Below are positions 30,631 to 38,033 of a stretch of DNA of 38,033 nt, one piece after another. Source of the stretch: Bryobacterales bacterium (lineage in GTDB: Bacteria > Acidobacteriota > Terriglobia > Bryobacterales > Bryobacteraceae). The translations under genes and the position numbers were made by a program. The stretch covers positions 1 through 38,033 of the forward strand of contig PLRJ01000118.1 of NCBI GenBank assembly GCA_003163855.1. The letters are read 5' to 3'. Each line of letters opens with the position of its first letter. Position 1 is the first letter of the stretch. The notes under the pieces are model-generated. The model was given only the letters and a program-made list of their open reading frames with translations, was not told where the DNA came from and did no database searches.

Positions 30631-33600
30631 ATGCTTCACAGGGCAAAACAAGGTTTCGCTCCGATTTTTTTGCTTAGCGGCATAGCGCTTGCGCTGTGCG
30701 CCGGCATGTACGGCCAATCGACGCAAGGAGGGCTTCGCGGCACTGTGTCCGATGCCTCCGGCGCGGCCATTGGCAACGTTAAAGTAACCATCACCAATCA
30801 AGGTACGGGCGAACCGCGCTCTACCGTCACCAACTCGGCCGGAACTTACGACTTTGAATCGGTTGTCCCGGCCACGTATACAGTTTCGGCGGAGAGCCCG
30901 AGCTTTAAGAAGTACGAACGTAAGAACGTCATCGTCGGTACGCAGGAGTTTGTCACCGTCGATGTGCCGATGGAAGTCGGCGCCGTCTCGGAAAGCGTAA
31001 CTGTCACCGAAGCCGTACCGCTGGTTGAAGCCTCCAACGCTTCCCAGGGCCAGGTTCTCGACAACCAGAAATTAACCGACCTTCCTAACCTGGGCCGCAA
31101 CCCCTTTATGATGTCCCGCCTGGCGGCAAACGTCGTGCAGGTTGGTCCGCCCGCCTATAACCGCATGGAAGACCAGAGCGGTTCGTCCGAAATTTCCATT
31201 GCCGGCGGCCCCATCCGCGGCAACAACTATTTGCTGGACGGCATCCCGATAACCGACGCCGATAACCGCGCCATCATTATTCCTTCTTTAGAAGCAGTGC
31301 AGGAAGTCAAAATTCAGGCCAATACGTACGACGCCGATATGGCGCGCACCGGTGGCGGCATGTTCAACACCCTGATGCGTTCGGGAACGAACGACTATCA
31401 CGGCAGCCTGTATGGCCACCTGCGCCGGACCGATTGGGACGCCAATGCCTTCTTCAGCAACGCCGCCGGCCTGCCCATCGCCCCGCAACCGAACTCCACC
31501 TGGGGCGCAAGCTTCGGTGGCAAGGTCTGGATTCCCAAGGTTTACAACGGTAAGAACAAGACCTTCTTCTGGATCGCTACCGAGCATTATGATGATCAGC
31601 AATCCGACTCGGCCAACTTTGCCGTACCCACCGTGCTCGAGCGCCAAGGCAACTTCTCGCAAAGCGGCTTGAAGCCGGGAACCCTCTTGAATCCATTAAC
31701 CGGGCAGCCCATCATGAGCAATATTCTGCCGGCGTCGCTCATCACCCCGGTCGGCCTCGCCCTGGCCAATCAATTCCCACTTCCCACCTCCGCACCGTCC
31801 TCTTACGGCGGAAACGACATCGCTGTGGCGTCAGCCATCAAAGCGCGCGCCGTGCAATACACCGGCAAACTGGATGAAGATTTCACCAGTTGGTGGCACT
31901 CCAGCTTAAGCTACCTGCGCTACTATTCGCTCGAACCCGGCGACACCTGGTTCAATAGCCCTTCCACCGAATCCGGCTGGCGTCTTCTGCGCCGCGTGGA
32001 TACCACCCAGTGGAACAATATCTTCACCGTCAACCCCACCACTGTTGTGGCCATTCGCTACGGCTTCAACCGATTCCCCAACTACGACTACAACAGTTCG
32101 CAAGGCTTCAATATCGCCTCGCTCGGCTTTAGTCCGGCTTACGCTGCCACCATCTCTCCGGCCGTGGCCGAGTTCCCCTACATCGGCATGAGCAGCTATA
32201 ACTACTCGCTCGGCGACACCGGCGACAATTCTTTCTACGACGAATACTCCCACAACTTCGGTTCCGAGGTTGATAAGTACATCGGCCGCCACAACCTGAA
32301 GGCTGGCTTCGATTTCCGTAGATTAGGAACTGCCGGCAACAGTCAGAACTATCCCACCGGCGCCTACAGTTTCAACACCGGAACCAACAGCTACACCGGC
32401 CTCGATCTCGGTGACCTGCTCACCGGCTTCCCCTACACACGTCAGGCTGACACTTTCACCAAGTTCAACGATGTCATCAGCTACTACGGCGCCTTCGCCC
32501 AGGACGACTTCCGTGTGAATTCCAAGTTGACGGTCAACTTTGGCCTCCGTTGGGAGCATGAGAGTGGCGTATCAGAGCAGAACAACGCACTCGTCACCGG
32601 CTTCAATACAACGGTTGCCAACGTTCTCGCCAGCCAGGTCACCGGCATCTCGCCCAAGGGCGCGGTGGAATACGCCGGCATCGGCGGTGCACCAACGCAA
32701 GTAGGAAACTACAACGGCAACAAATTCAGCCCGCGCGTGGGCGTTGCTTACCAGTTGAACCCCAAAACCATTCTGCGCGGCGGCTATGGCATCTTCTGGG
32801 CTCCGCAGATTGCTCTAGGCGCTCCCATCAACACGCTTGGCTACGCCGCCACCACCAGTTACACCGGCAGTGTGAATTCGGCTGGTCAGCCTGTTTCCAC
32901 GCTGGCCAATCCGTTTCCAAACGGTTTGATTCAGCCTACCGGTAACAGTCTGGGCGCCGCTTCCGGCCTTGGTCAGAGCTTCTCGCTGGTCGATCCCAAC
33001 GCCAAGTCGCCCATGATTCAGCAGTACTCATTCGATATTCAACGCGAACTCCCCTTTGGCGTCGCGCTTGAAGTCGGTTATGTCGGTTCGCACACCACCA
33101 ACCTGACTCTCGGCTCCGGCTACATCGACATCAACGCCTTGAACCCCTCCTACTTTTCAATGGGTGCAGCGGCCCTGAATGCTTCGGTTGCCAATCCTTA
33201 CTACGGCCTGGTTTCCTCCGGTACGCTATCTGGAGCAAAGGTTCCCGAATACCAGTTGCTGCGGCCATACTCCACTTACCAGAACATTAACCTTATCTTC
33301 AACAGCCAGGACAAGGCCACCTACAATTCGGGTATCGTCAAAGCGCAGAAGCGTCTTAGTAAAGGCCTGACCTTCCTCAGTTCTTTAACCTGGTCGCGCA
33401 ACATGGATGAATCCAACAACACCGCCGGTAACTCCTTAAACGGCGGCCAGCAAGGCTATCCGCAGAATCCTTACAACGTGGCGGGCGAATACAGCCTGTC
33501 CAACTTCGATACCCCGGTTCGCTGGGCCACCTCCATCAGCTACAACCTGCCGTTCGGCAAGGGCCAGCAGTTCGTCAACAACAACGCGATTCTCGACGCC

Positions 33601-34059
33601 GTCGTGGGCGGTTGGCAGCTAAACTCCGTCATTGTCTATCAGACCGGCTTCCCGCTTCAGATCTATCAAGCCGACAACAATTCGGCTTATGGTTATGGCG
33701 CGCAACGCCCCAATGCAACCGGCGTTTCCCCTGTAACCTCAGGCAGCGTGGAGCAAAGGTTGTATGATTACATCAATCCGGCCGCGTTTTCTCTCGCGCC
33801 CGCAGCCACCTTTGGGAATGTGGCCCGCACCCTGTCGATGCTGGGACCCGGACAGAAAAATTGGGACATGTCGCTGTTTAAGTCGTATTCTATTAAGGAA
33901 CGGTTTAAAGCTCAGTTCCGCTTTGAAGCGTTAAACGCTTTCAATTCGCCTTTGTTCTCTGCGCCGAACACCAAAGTCGGGAGCGGATCTTTCGGTCAGA
34001 TCAGTTCTCAACAGAATTTCGCGCGTCAATTACAACTCGCCTTGCGCTTCTCCTTCTAA
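30631..34059 (+). CDS. TonB-dependent receptor with N-terminal carboxypeptidase-regulatory-like domain
   Basis: A 1142-residue outer-membrane protein. Residues 1-28 are a signal peptide. About 33-118 form a carboxypeptidase-regulatory-like beta-sandwich (GLRGTVSDASGAAIGNVKVT, then GTYDFESVVPATYTVSAESP). A plug domain follows (about 130-250, with GPIRGNNYLLDGIPITDADN), and the rest is a beta-barrel ending LQLALRFSF with the C-terminal Phe used by the BAM machinery. These large 'Oar-like' receptors are abundant in Acidobacteriota and are thought to import large or complex nutrients. The ligand is unknown. The ATG has GAAAGGGG upstream. A Tat-exported aminotransferase gene follows after 101 bp with a hairpin between. 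No dedicated TonB is nearby. Confidence 0.93.
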   Translation: MLHRAKQGFAPIFLLSGIALALCAGMYGQSTQGGLRGTVSDASGAAIGNVKVTITNQGTGEPRSTVTNSAGTYDFESVVPATYTVSAESPSFKKYERKNVIVGTQEFVTVDVPMEVGAVSESVTVTEAVPLVEASNASQGQVLDNQKLTDLPNLGRNPFMMSRLAANVVQVGPPAYNRMEDQSGSSEISIAGGPIRGNNYLLDGIPITDADNRAIIIPSLEAVQEVKIQANTYDADMARTGGGMFNTLMRSGTNDYHGSLYGHLRRTDWDANAFFSNAAGLPIAPQPNSTWGASFGGKVWIPKVYNGKNKTFFWIATEHYDDQQSDSANFAVPTVLERQGNFSQSGLKPGTLLNPLTGQPIMSNILPASLITPVGLALANQFPLPTSAPSSYGGNDIAVASAIKARAVQYTGKLDEDFTSWWHSSLSYLRYYSLEPGDTWFNSPSTESGWRLLRRVDTTQWNNIFTVNPTTVVAIRYGFNRFPNYDYNSSQGFNIASLGFSPAYAATISPAVAEFPYIGMSSYNYSLGDTGDNSFYDEYSHNFGSEVDKYIGRHNLKAGFDFRRLGTAGNSQNYPTGAYSFNTGTNSYTGLDLGDLLTGFPYTRQADTFTKFNDVISYYGAFAQDDFRVNSKLTVNFGLRWEHESGVSEQNNALVTGFNTTVANVLASQVTGISPKGAVEYAGIGGAPTQVGNYNGNKFSPRVGVAYQLNPKTILRGGYGIFWAPQIALGAPINTLGYAATTSYTGSVNSAGQPVSTLANPFPNGLIQPTGNSLGAASGLGQSFSLVDPNAKSPMIQQYSFDIQRELPFGVALEVGYVGSHTTNLTLGSGYIDINALNPSYFSMGAAALNASVANPYYGLVSSGTLSGAKVPEYQLLRPYSTYQNINLIFNSQDKATYNSGIVKAQKRLSKGLTFLSSLTWSRNMDESNNTAGNSLNGGQQGYPQNPYNVAGEYSLSNFDTPVRWATSISYNLPFGKGQQFVNNNAILDAVVGGWQLNSVIVYQTGFPLQIYQADNNSAYGYGAQRPNATGVSPVTSGSVEQRLYDYINPAAFSLAPAATFGNVARTLSMLGPGQKNWDMSLFKSYSIKERFKAQFRFEALNAFNSPLFSAPNTKVGSGSFGQISSQQNFARQLQLALRFSF

Positions 34060-34099
34060 GGGAAGAGCATAGCTTTACTGAATGCTGTATAAGTTTGGA

Positions 34100-34120
34100 G
34101 CGAGGCTCTGTCAGCCTCGC
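34100..34120 (+). terminator. Hairpin after the receptor gene
   Basis: GCGAGGCT (34100-34107) pairs perfectly with AGCCTCGC (34113-34120) around a 5-base loop. Only TT then AAACC follows, so it is at best a weak intrinsic terminator. It may instead be an RNA-stabilising structure or part of a palindromic repeat family. It begins 41 bp after the receptor stop. Confidence 0.45.
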
Positions 34121-34160
34121 TTAAACCATGAATCAAGCTCAACCAATAACAGGAGAATAG

Positions 34161-35333
34161 ATGTCAGAGATACTCACCCCCGAATTGCAATCGAACCTGA
34201 TCAAGCGTGGCTTTTCACGCCGCAACTTCGGCAAAATCGCCAGCCTCATCACCGCAGGCGCTGCCCTGCCGTTCTACAACGAACCCGCCCTGGCCCAACT
34301 CAGCATGGTGAAGAACATGCCGGCGGACGCTGTCAAGATCAACGCCAACGAAAACCCGATGGGACCTTGTCCCGCGGCTGCCGAGGCCATCTATAGCGTG
34401 GTCAAACAAGGCGGCCGTTATATGTATGAGGACACCTACGATCTGTCCGACACCCTGGCCAAGCAGGAAGGTCTGAAAGCAGGCTTTAAGCCCGACGAGA
34501 GCATGGTCGAAGTTTTCGCCGGTTCCAGCGCGCCGCTGCACCAGGCCGTTCTCGCCTTCTGCTCCAAGGAAAAGGCTTTCGTCAAGGCCGATCCCGGTTA
34601 CGAAGCGGGCGAACGCGCTGCCAAGTTCATCGGCGCTCCCGTGGTCAACGTGCCCTTGCGCAAAGGCAAGTGGGATCATGACGTAAAAGCGATGCTGGCT
34701 GCCGGCGGACCCAATGCCGGTCTCTTCTACATCTGCAACCCCAACAACCCGACCGGTACCCTCACCAGCCGCGCCGACATTGAATGGCTCGTCGCCAACA
34801 AGCCCGCCGGTTCCATCGTCATGATCGACGAAGCCTACATCCATATCTCGCCCAACGCCGTTATGTGCTCCGACATGGTTGCCGCTGGCAAGGATGTTGT
34901 TGTTCTGCGCACCTTCTCCAAGCTTTACGGTATGGCCGGACTGCGCGCGGGCGCGGCCTTCGCCCGTCCCGACCTGCTCGAGAAAATGCGCCCCTTCAGC
35001 GCCGGCGCCATGCCCATCACCGGCATGGTCGGCGCCACCACCAGTTTGAAGCAGAAGAACCTGGTGGCCGAACGCCGCAAGATCATTGGCGACATCCGCG
35101 AAGACACCTTCAGCTTCCTCACCAGCAAGAACGTTGAATTCATTCCTTCGGAAAGCAACTGCTTCATGTTGAACACCAAGGTGAATGGCCGTCAGTTCGC
35201 CAAAGCCATGGCCGACAACAAGGTTTACATCGGCCGTGCCTGGCCCGTGTGGGCTGAGTGGGTCCGCGTCACCGTCGGCTCCAAGGAAGATATGACCAAG
35301 TTTAAGGAAGCCTTCACCAAGGTTTACGCCTAG
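34161..35333 (+). CDS. Tat-exported HisC-like aminotransferase
   Basis: A 390-residue PLP-dependent fold-type I aminotransferase with a twin-arginine signal: FSRRNFGK (residues 18-25), then a hydrophobic helix and an LAQ-type cleavage site near 46. The enzyme core follows the histidinol-phosphate aminotransferase pattern: INANENPMGPCP at 60-71, NPNNPTGT at 193-200, IDEAY with Asp223, PLP-binding Lys254 in TFSKLYGMAGLRAG, and Arg262. PLP is loaded in the cytoplasm, which fits export of a folded protein by Tat. Being exported makes a role in histidine synthesis unlikely; the substrate is unknown. The gene has AACAGGAGAA before the ATG and ends at a strong terminator. Confidence 0.88.
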   Translation: MSEILTPELQSNLIKRGFSRRNFGKIASLITAGAALPFYNEPALAQLSMVKNMPADAVKINANENPMGPCPAAAEAIYSVVKQGGRYMYEDTYDLSDTLAKQEGLKAGFKPDESMVEVFAGSSAPLHQAVLAFCSKEKAFVKADPGYEAGERAAKFIGAPVVNVPLRKGKWDHDVKAMLAAGGPNAGLFYICNPNNPTGTLTSRADIEWLVANKPAGSIVMIDEAYIHISPNAVMCSDMVAAGKDVVVLRTFSKLYGMAGLRAGAAFARPDLLEKMRPFSAGAMPITGMVGATTSLKQKNLVAERRKIIGDIREDTFSFLTSKNVEFIPSESNCFMLNTKVNGRQFAKAMADNKVYIGRAWPVWAEWVRVTVGSKEDMTKFKEAFTKVYA

Positions 35334-35351
35334 TTTCCTCCTAACCCTTAG

Positions 35352-35388
35352 GCGGGAATCGGGCCCAAACCCGGTTTCCGCTTTTTTT
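35352..35388 (+). terminator. Intrinsic terminator after the aminotransferase gene
   Basis: A 12-bp stem (35352-35363 with 35370-35381, two G-T pairs), a CCCAAA loop and a seven-T tract (35382-35388). It begins 19 bp after the stop and is a textbook rho-independent terminator. Confidence 0.92.
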
Positions 35389-35413
35389 ATTCCAAAACAA
35401 GGTTCTTACCCTC

Positions 35414-36715
35414 TTGAGCTTTCTGGGCATCCGTTACAGCTGGCGGAAATTCGCCGGTGACTTAGCCGGCGGCGGCATTGCCGCGCTCATCGCGCTTCCC
35501 TACGGACTGGCCATGGCCAACATGATGGGCCTGCCCCCTGTCCTAGGTCTGGTAACTTCTATTGCCACCGCGCCCATCACAGCGGCATTGGGTCGGAATC
35601 CCGTGCTCATCGGCGGCACAGCGAGCGCCACCGTCCCCTTCATCGCCAAGTCTGTTCATTCGCAAGGCATCGGCGGAGCTGCTAAGGTCTGCATCATCGC
35701 CTCGGTCTTCATGCTGGTCTTCTCTGTACTCCGCTTGGGCAGGCACATTCAAAAGGTTCCCCAGCCTGTGGTCACTGGCTTCTCCTGCGGTATCGGCGCC
35801 ATGATGTTCCTTTCGCAACTTGGTGTCATCTTCGGTGTCAAGACCGTGGTGGACCGCACCTCCAACAATATGATTTATCAAAGCTGGCAGGTGCTAACCC
35901 ACCTGGCCGAGACGCAGTGGAGCGCCGTCATCATCAGTGGCGCCGTCATTGTCGGCTCGTTTGCCGCCGCCCGTCTTGTTCCAAAGGCTCCCGCCCCGCT
36001 CATCGGCATTGTTGCTTCCGTTGCCCTCGCCGCTGTCTTCGGTCTGCACCAGCGCGAAGTGGGCAAACTCCCGCTGACCATCCCGGACTTCATCGGCTTC
36101 TCGTGGACACCTGCCGACGTCCTCAAAGTCGTTCCCGAAGCCTTCGGACTGGCCTTTGTCTCCTCTGTCAATATCCTGATCACCTCGCGCGTGGTCGAAC
36201 ATTTCCGCGGCCGTCACAAGCATCTGAAGCCCGCCGACTCCGATACCGAACTCGGCGCTTACGGCATCGCCAACATCGTCGCCGGAATCTTTGCCGCACC
36301 CATGAGCGTCGGCATTCCCGCGCGCAGCCTGGCTAACGTCCGCTGCGGCGGCACCACCCGCCTGTCCAACCTTTTTCACGCCGCGTTTATCGTCGGATTT
36401 CTCGCGCTCGGCGCCGATTACATCTCGCACATTCCCATTCCGGCGCTCGCGGGAGTAACCGCCTACATCGGTATCTGTCTGTTGGAATGGAGCACCTGGC
36501 GTCGTCTTAAACGCATGCGCAGAGTTGACGCCGCCGCCTTCTTAAGCACCGCTATTGCGGTTCTCATCGTCAACGCGGTACTGGCCGTAGCCATCGGCTG
36601 CTCCTTCTACCTGCTCCGCTTTCTCTACATCAACTATCAGTTGAAACGCCGCCGCATGGCTGCCGCTATCCCGGTGACCGAGGAAGAAGATATGGCCGTA
36701 GGAAGCGCGCGTTAA
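35414..36715 (+). CDS. SulP-like anion transporter lacking a STAS domain
   Basis: A 433-residue membrane protein with about 10-12 hydrophobic helices. The N-terminal block DLAGGGIAALIALPYGLAMA, followed by GLPPVLGLVTSIATAPITAA and LIGGTASATVPF, matches the transport core of SulP/SLC26 proteins. Many bacterial SulP proteins carry a cytoplasmic STAS domain of about 120 residues after the core. Here the chain ends about 30 residues after the last helix with a basic/acidic tail, so the STAS domain is absent. The substrate could be sulfate, bicarbonate or another anion. The start is a TTG at 35414 without a strong ribosome-binding site. The stop overlaps the convergent Rieske gene by four bases. 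Confidence 0.8.
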   Translation: MSFLGIRYSWRKFAGDLAGGGIAALIALPYGLAMANMMGLPPVLGLVTSIATAPITAALGRNPVLIGGTASATVPFIAKSVHSQGIGGAAKVCIIASVFMLVFSVLRLGRHIQKVPQPVVTGFSCGIGAMMFLSQLGVIFGVKTVVDRTSNNMIYQSWQVLTHLAETQWSAVIISGAVIVGSFAAARLVPKAPAPLIGIVASVALAAVFGLHQREVGKLPLTIPDFIGFSWTPADVLKVVPEAFGLAFVSSVNILITSRVVEHFRGRHKHLKPADSDTELGAYGIANIVAGIFAAPMSVGIPARSLANVRCGGTTRLSNLFHAAFIVGFLALGADYISHIPIPALAGVTAYIGICLLEWSTWRRLKRMRRVDAAAFLSTAIAVLIVNAVLAVAIGCSFYLLRFLYINYQLKRRRMAAAIPVTEEEDMAVGSAR

Positions 36716-37041
36716 TCCAGCGCCGGCACGGTCACCACAACTCGCTGCTGCTCATCGAGTTTAGCCGGATAAGTGGTCAACCCACATTCGCCGTAGAGCG
36801 CCTTGCCGGTGGCCAGTTCAAACTTCCACGAGTGCAGCGGGCAGATCAACAAACCATTCCCGACCAGCCCATCCGCCAGCGGACCGTTCTTGTGCGGACA
36901 ATCCGCCTGGGTCGCAAAAACCTGCCCAGTACGCGTATGAAAGATGGCAATCCGCAAGCCGCCTAAGACAAACGTGCGCCCTTCATCGGGCGGAATCGCA
37001 CTAACAGGTCCCGCAATAACGTCCCTCGCCGCTGTGGTCAT
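36712..37041 (-). CDS. Rieske-type ferredoxin / NirD-like protein
   Basis: A 109-residue soluble Rieske protein. The cluster ligands are Cys48 and His50 in ADCPHKNGPL and Cys67 and His70 in LICPLHSWKFELATGK, the C-x-H...C-x-x-H pattern. The body resembles both the nitrite reductase small subunit (NirD) and dioxygenase ferredoxins. With no nirB or oxygenase gene beside it, its electron partner is unknown. I start at the ATG at 37041 (MTTAARDVIAG); the frame is open to 37095 but an earlier start would overlap the divergent Uma2 gene. The start sites of the two genes are 47 bp apart. Confidence 0.85.
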   Translation of the reverse strand: MTTAARDVIAGPVSAIPPDEGRTFVLGGLRIAIFHTRTGQVFATQADCPHKNGPLADGLVGNGLLICPLHSWKFELATGKALYGECGLTTYPAKLDEQQRVVVTVPALD

Positions 37042-37088
37042 GTCACAGTTTAACCCAGTAGTTTGAAATACGGGGTAAGCTAATTCAT

Positions 37089-37616
37089 ATGGCAACCGGC
37101 GCCCTGGTTCCGCTTGAAGAGTACCTCTCCACTACTTATGAAGCTGACTGTGAATATGTGGACGGCGAGATTCTGGAGCGCAACATGGGCGAAATAGATC
37201 ATGCGGCTCTGCAGACCGTGCTGGTTTCCTGGCTCTTCACCCAGCGCAAGCAGTTTGGCATCCACATCTTCACAGAGATAAGAACACAGGTCGGCGGCAC
37301 CCGCTTTCGCATCCCCGACATCGCCGTCACCCTCGAAAAAGGAAAGGGCCGCATCCTGAAAACGCCGCCATTTCTTTGCATCGAGATTCTTTCACCCGAA
37401 GACCGCGTCAGCCGCATGGAAGAGAAAATCGACGACTACTTAAACTTCGGCGTACCCCACATCTGGCTCATCGATCCACGCAAGCGCTCTGCCTGGTCCT
37501 ACACGCAAGCAGGCAAGCGCGAATCGGTCGGTGTGCTGAGAACGTTGCAGCCTAAAATCGAATTGTCCATTCACGACCTGTTCGCCGAACTGGATGAAGA
37601 AGTCGAGTCCGAGTAA
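37089..37616 (+). CDS. Uma2/DUF820-family putative restriction-endonuclease-fold protein
   Basis: A 175-residue protein of the Uma2 family. LEEYLSTTYEADCEYVDGEI is the typical opening. FRIPDIAVTLEKGKG and PPFLCIEILSPEDR carry the Asp and Glu-x-Leu acids of a PD-(D/E)XK-like core. KIDDYLNFGVPHIWLIDPRK is the usual C-terminal helix. The fold predicts nuclease chemistry, but the biological role of the family is unclear. It often occurs in many copies in cyanobacteria and acidobacteria. No partner methyltransferase is adjacent. A TAAGCT seven bases before the ATG may be a -10 of a leaderless message. Confidence 0.85.
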   Translation: MATGALVPLEEYLSTTYEADCEYVDGEILERNMGEIDHAALQTVLVSWLFTQRKQFGIHIFTEIRTQVGGTRFRIPDIAVTLEKGKGRILKTPPFLCIEILSPEDRVSRMEEKIDDYLNFGVPHIWLIDPRKRSAWSYTQAGKRESVGVLRTLQPKIELSIHDLFAELDEEVESE

Positions 37617-37625
37617 CTCACCCGC

Positions 37626-38033
37626 TTACTCCACCGTCACACTCTTCGCCAAATTCCTCGGCTGATCCACATCACACCCGCGCCGCACCGCTATGTAATA
37701 AGCCAGCAACTGCAGCGGAATCATCTCGAGCAGCGGCAGCAGTAACTCGCGGCTCACCGGAACCGTAATCAGGTAGTCCGCCATTTTCGCCACTTCCTCA
37801 TCGCCTTCGCACGCGATCGCTACCACCTGCCCACTGCGCGCTTTCACTTCCTGAATATTGGACAGCGTCTTCTCGTAATGAACCTGGCTCTCTTCCGACT
37901 CCGGATCACGCGTAGCCAGCACCACCACCGGCAGATTTTCATCAATCAGCGCATTCGGCCCGTGCTTCATCTCCCCGGCCGGATAGCCTTCGGCGTGAAT
38001 GTAGGAAATTTCTTTCAGCTTGAGCGCGCCTTC
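37626..38033 (-). CDS. glmS: Glutamine-fructose-6-phosphate aminotransferase, C-terminal part
   Basis: The last 135 codons and stop of a minus-strand gene that continues beyond the right edge. It covers the end of the second SIS (isomerase) domain: [20 protein letters not shown], then [34 protein letters not shown] and the near-invariant ending [11 protein letters not shown]. GlmS makes glucosamine-6-phosphate for peptidoglycan and lipopolysaccharide. The glutaminase domain lies outside the window. It converges on the Uma2 gene with nine bases between the stops. Confidence 0.95.
   Translation of the reverse strand, partial: EGALKLKEISYIHAEGYPAGEMKHGPNALIDENLPVVVLATRDPESEESQVHYEKTLSNIQEVKARSGQVVAIACEGDEEVAKMADYLITVPVSRELLLPLLEMIPLQLLAYYIAVRRGCDVDQPRNLAKSVTVE

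Overview
The window is most likely chromosomal DNA from an Acidobacteriota member, perhaps of the Solibacter/Bryobacter lineage. This is inferred from gene content, not from a marker gene. The evidence is a 1142-residue TonB-dependent receptor with an N-terminal carboxypeptidase-regulatory-like domain, a fused aroD-aroE gene, a full tol-pal cluster, a PEP-CTERM protein, a Tat-exported aminotransferase, and a partial gene of the 'LSTGPTSPEGR' family common in acidobacterial genomes. Base composition looks to be in the mid to high fifties G+C, lower at 23.8-24.4 kb and 29.7-30.6 kb.

Region 1 (1-5.2 kb) is an accessory patch packed with toxin-antitoxin (TA) genes. It holds an intact TacAT-like pair, a vapBC pair with a broken toxin, an AbrB/MazE-type antitoxin with a Doc toxin, a second VapBC-like pair whose toxin lacks a normal start codon, and a ParD-like antitoxin followed by a wrecked ParE remnant. 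The 3' end of doc occurs three times in the same orientation (587-631, 3055-3099, 4724-4768). A diverged copy of the last ~245 bp of recN is joined to one of these doc fragments.

Region 2 (5.2-12.3 kb) is core: recN, and diverging from it tolQ-tolR-tolA-like-tolB-pal-cpoB, the envelope constriction and outer-membrane stabilising system. A clean intrinsic terminator separates pal from cpoB.

Region 3 (12.3-23.8 kb) is mixed metabolism: a secreted GH32 fructan hydrolase, AroDE, a small exported protein before an amidase, a secreted cupin abutting a ZIP metal transporter, a tRNA with CAU anticodon, a PEP-CTERM protein, a WbuC-like cupin, a GH5-like mannanase, GTP cyclohydrolase II, and a LytS-type histidine kinase.

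Region 4 (23.8-30.6 kb) looks accessory: an unrecognised protein, a second TacAT-like pair whose toxin has no conventional start codon, a 1376-residue secreted modular beta-helix protein, and about 960 bp without a gene that ends in strong inverted repeats before the receptor gene.

Region 5 (30.6-38.0 kb) holds the TonB-dependent receptor, a Tat-exported HisC-like aminotransferase, a SulP-like transporter, a Rieske ferredoxin, a Uma2-family protein, and the C-terminal part of glmS running off the end. No CRISPR array, transposase, integrase or replication origin was seen.
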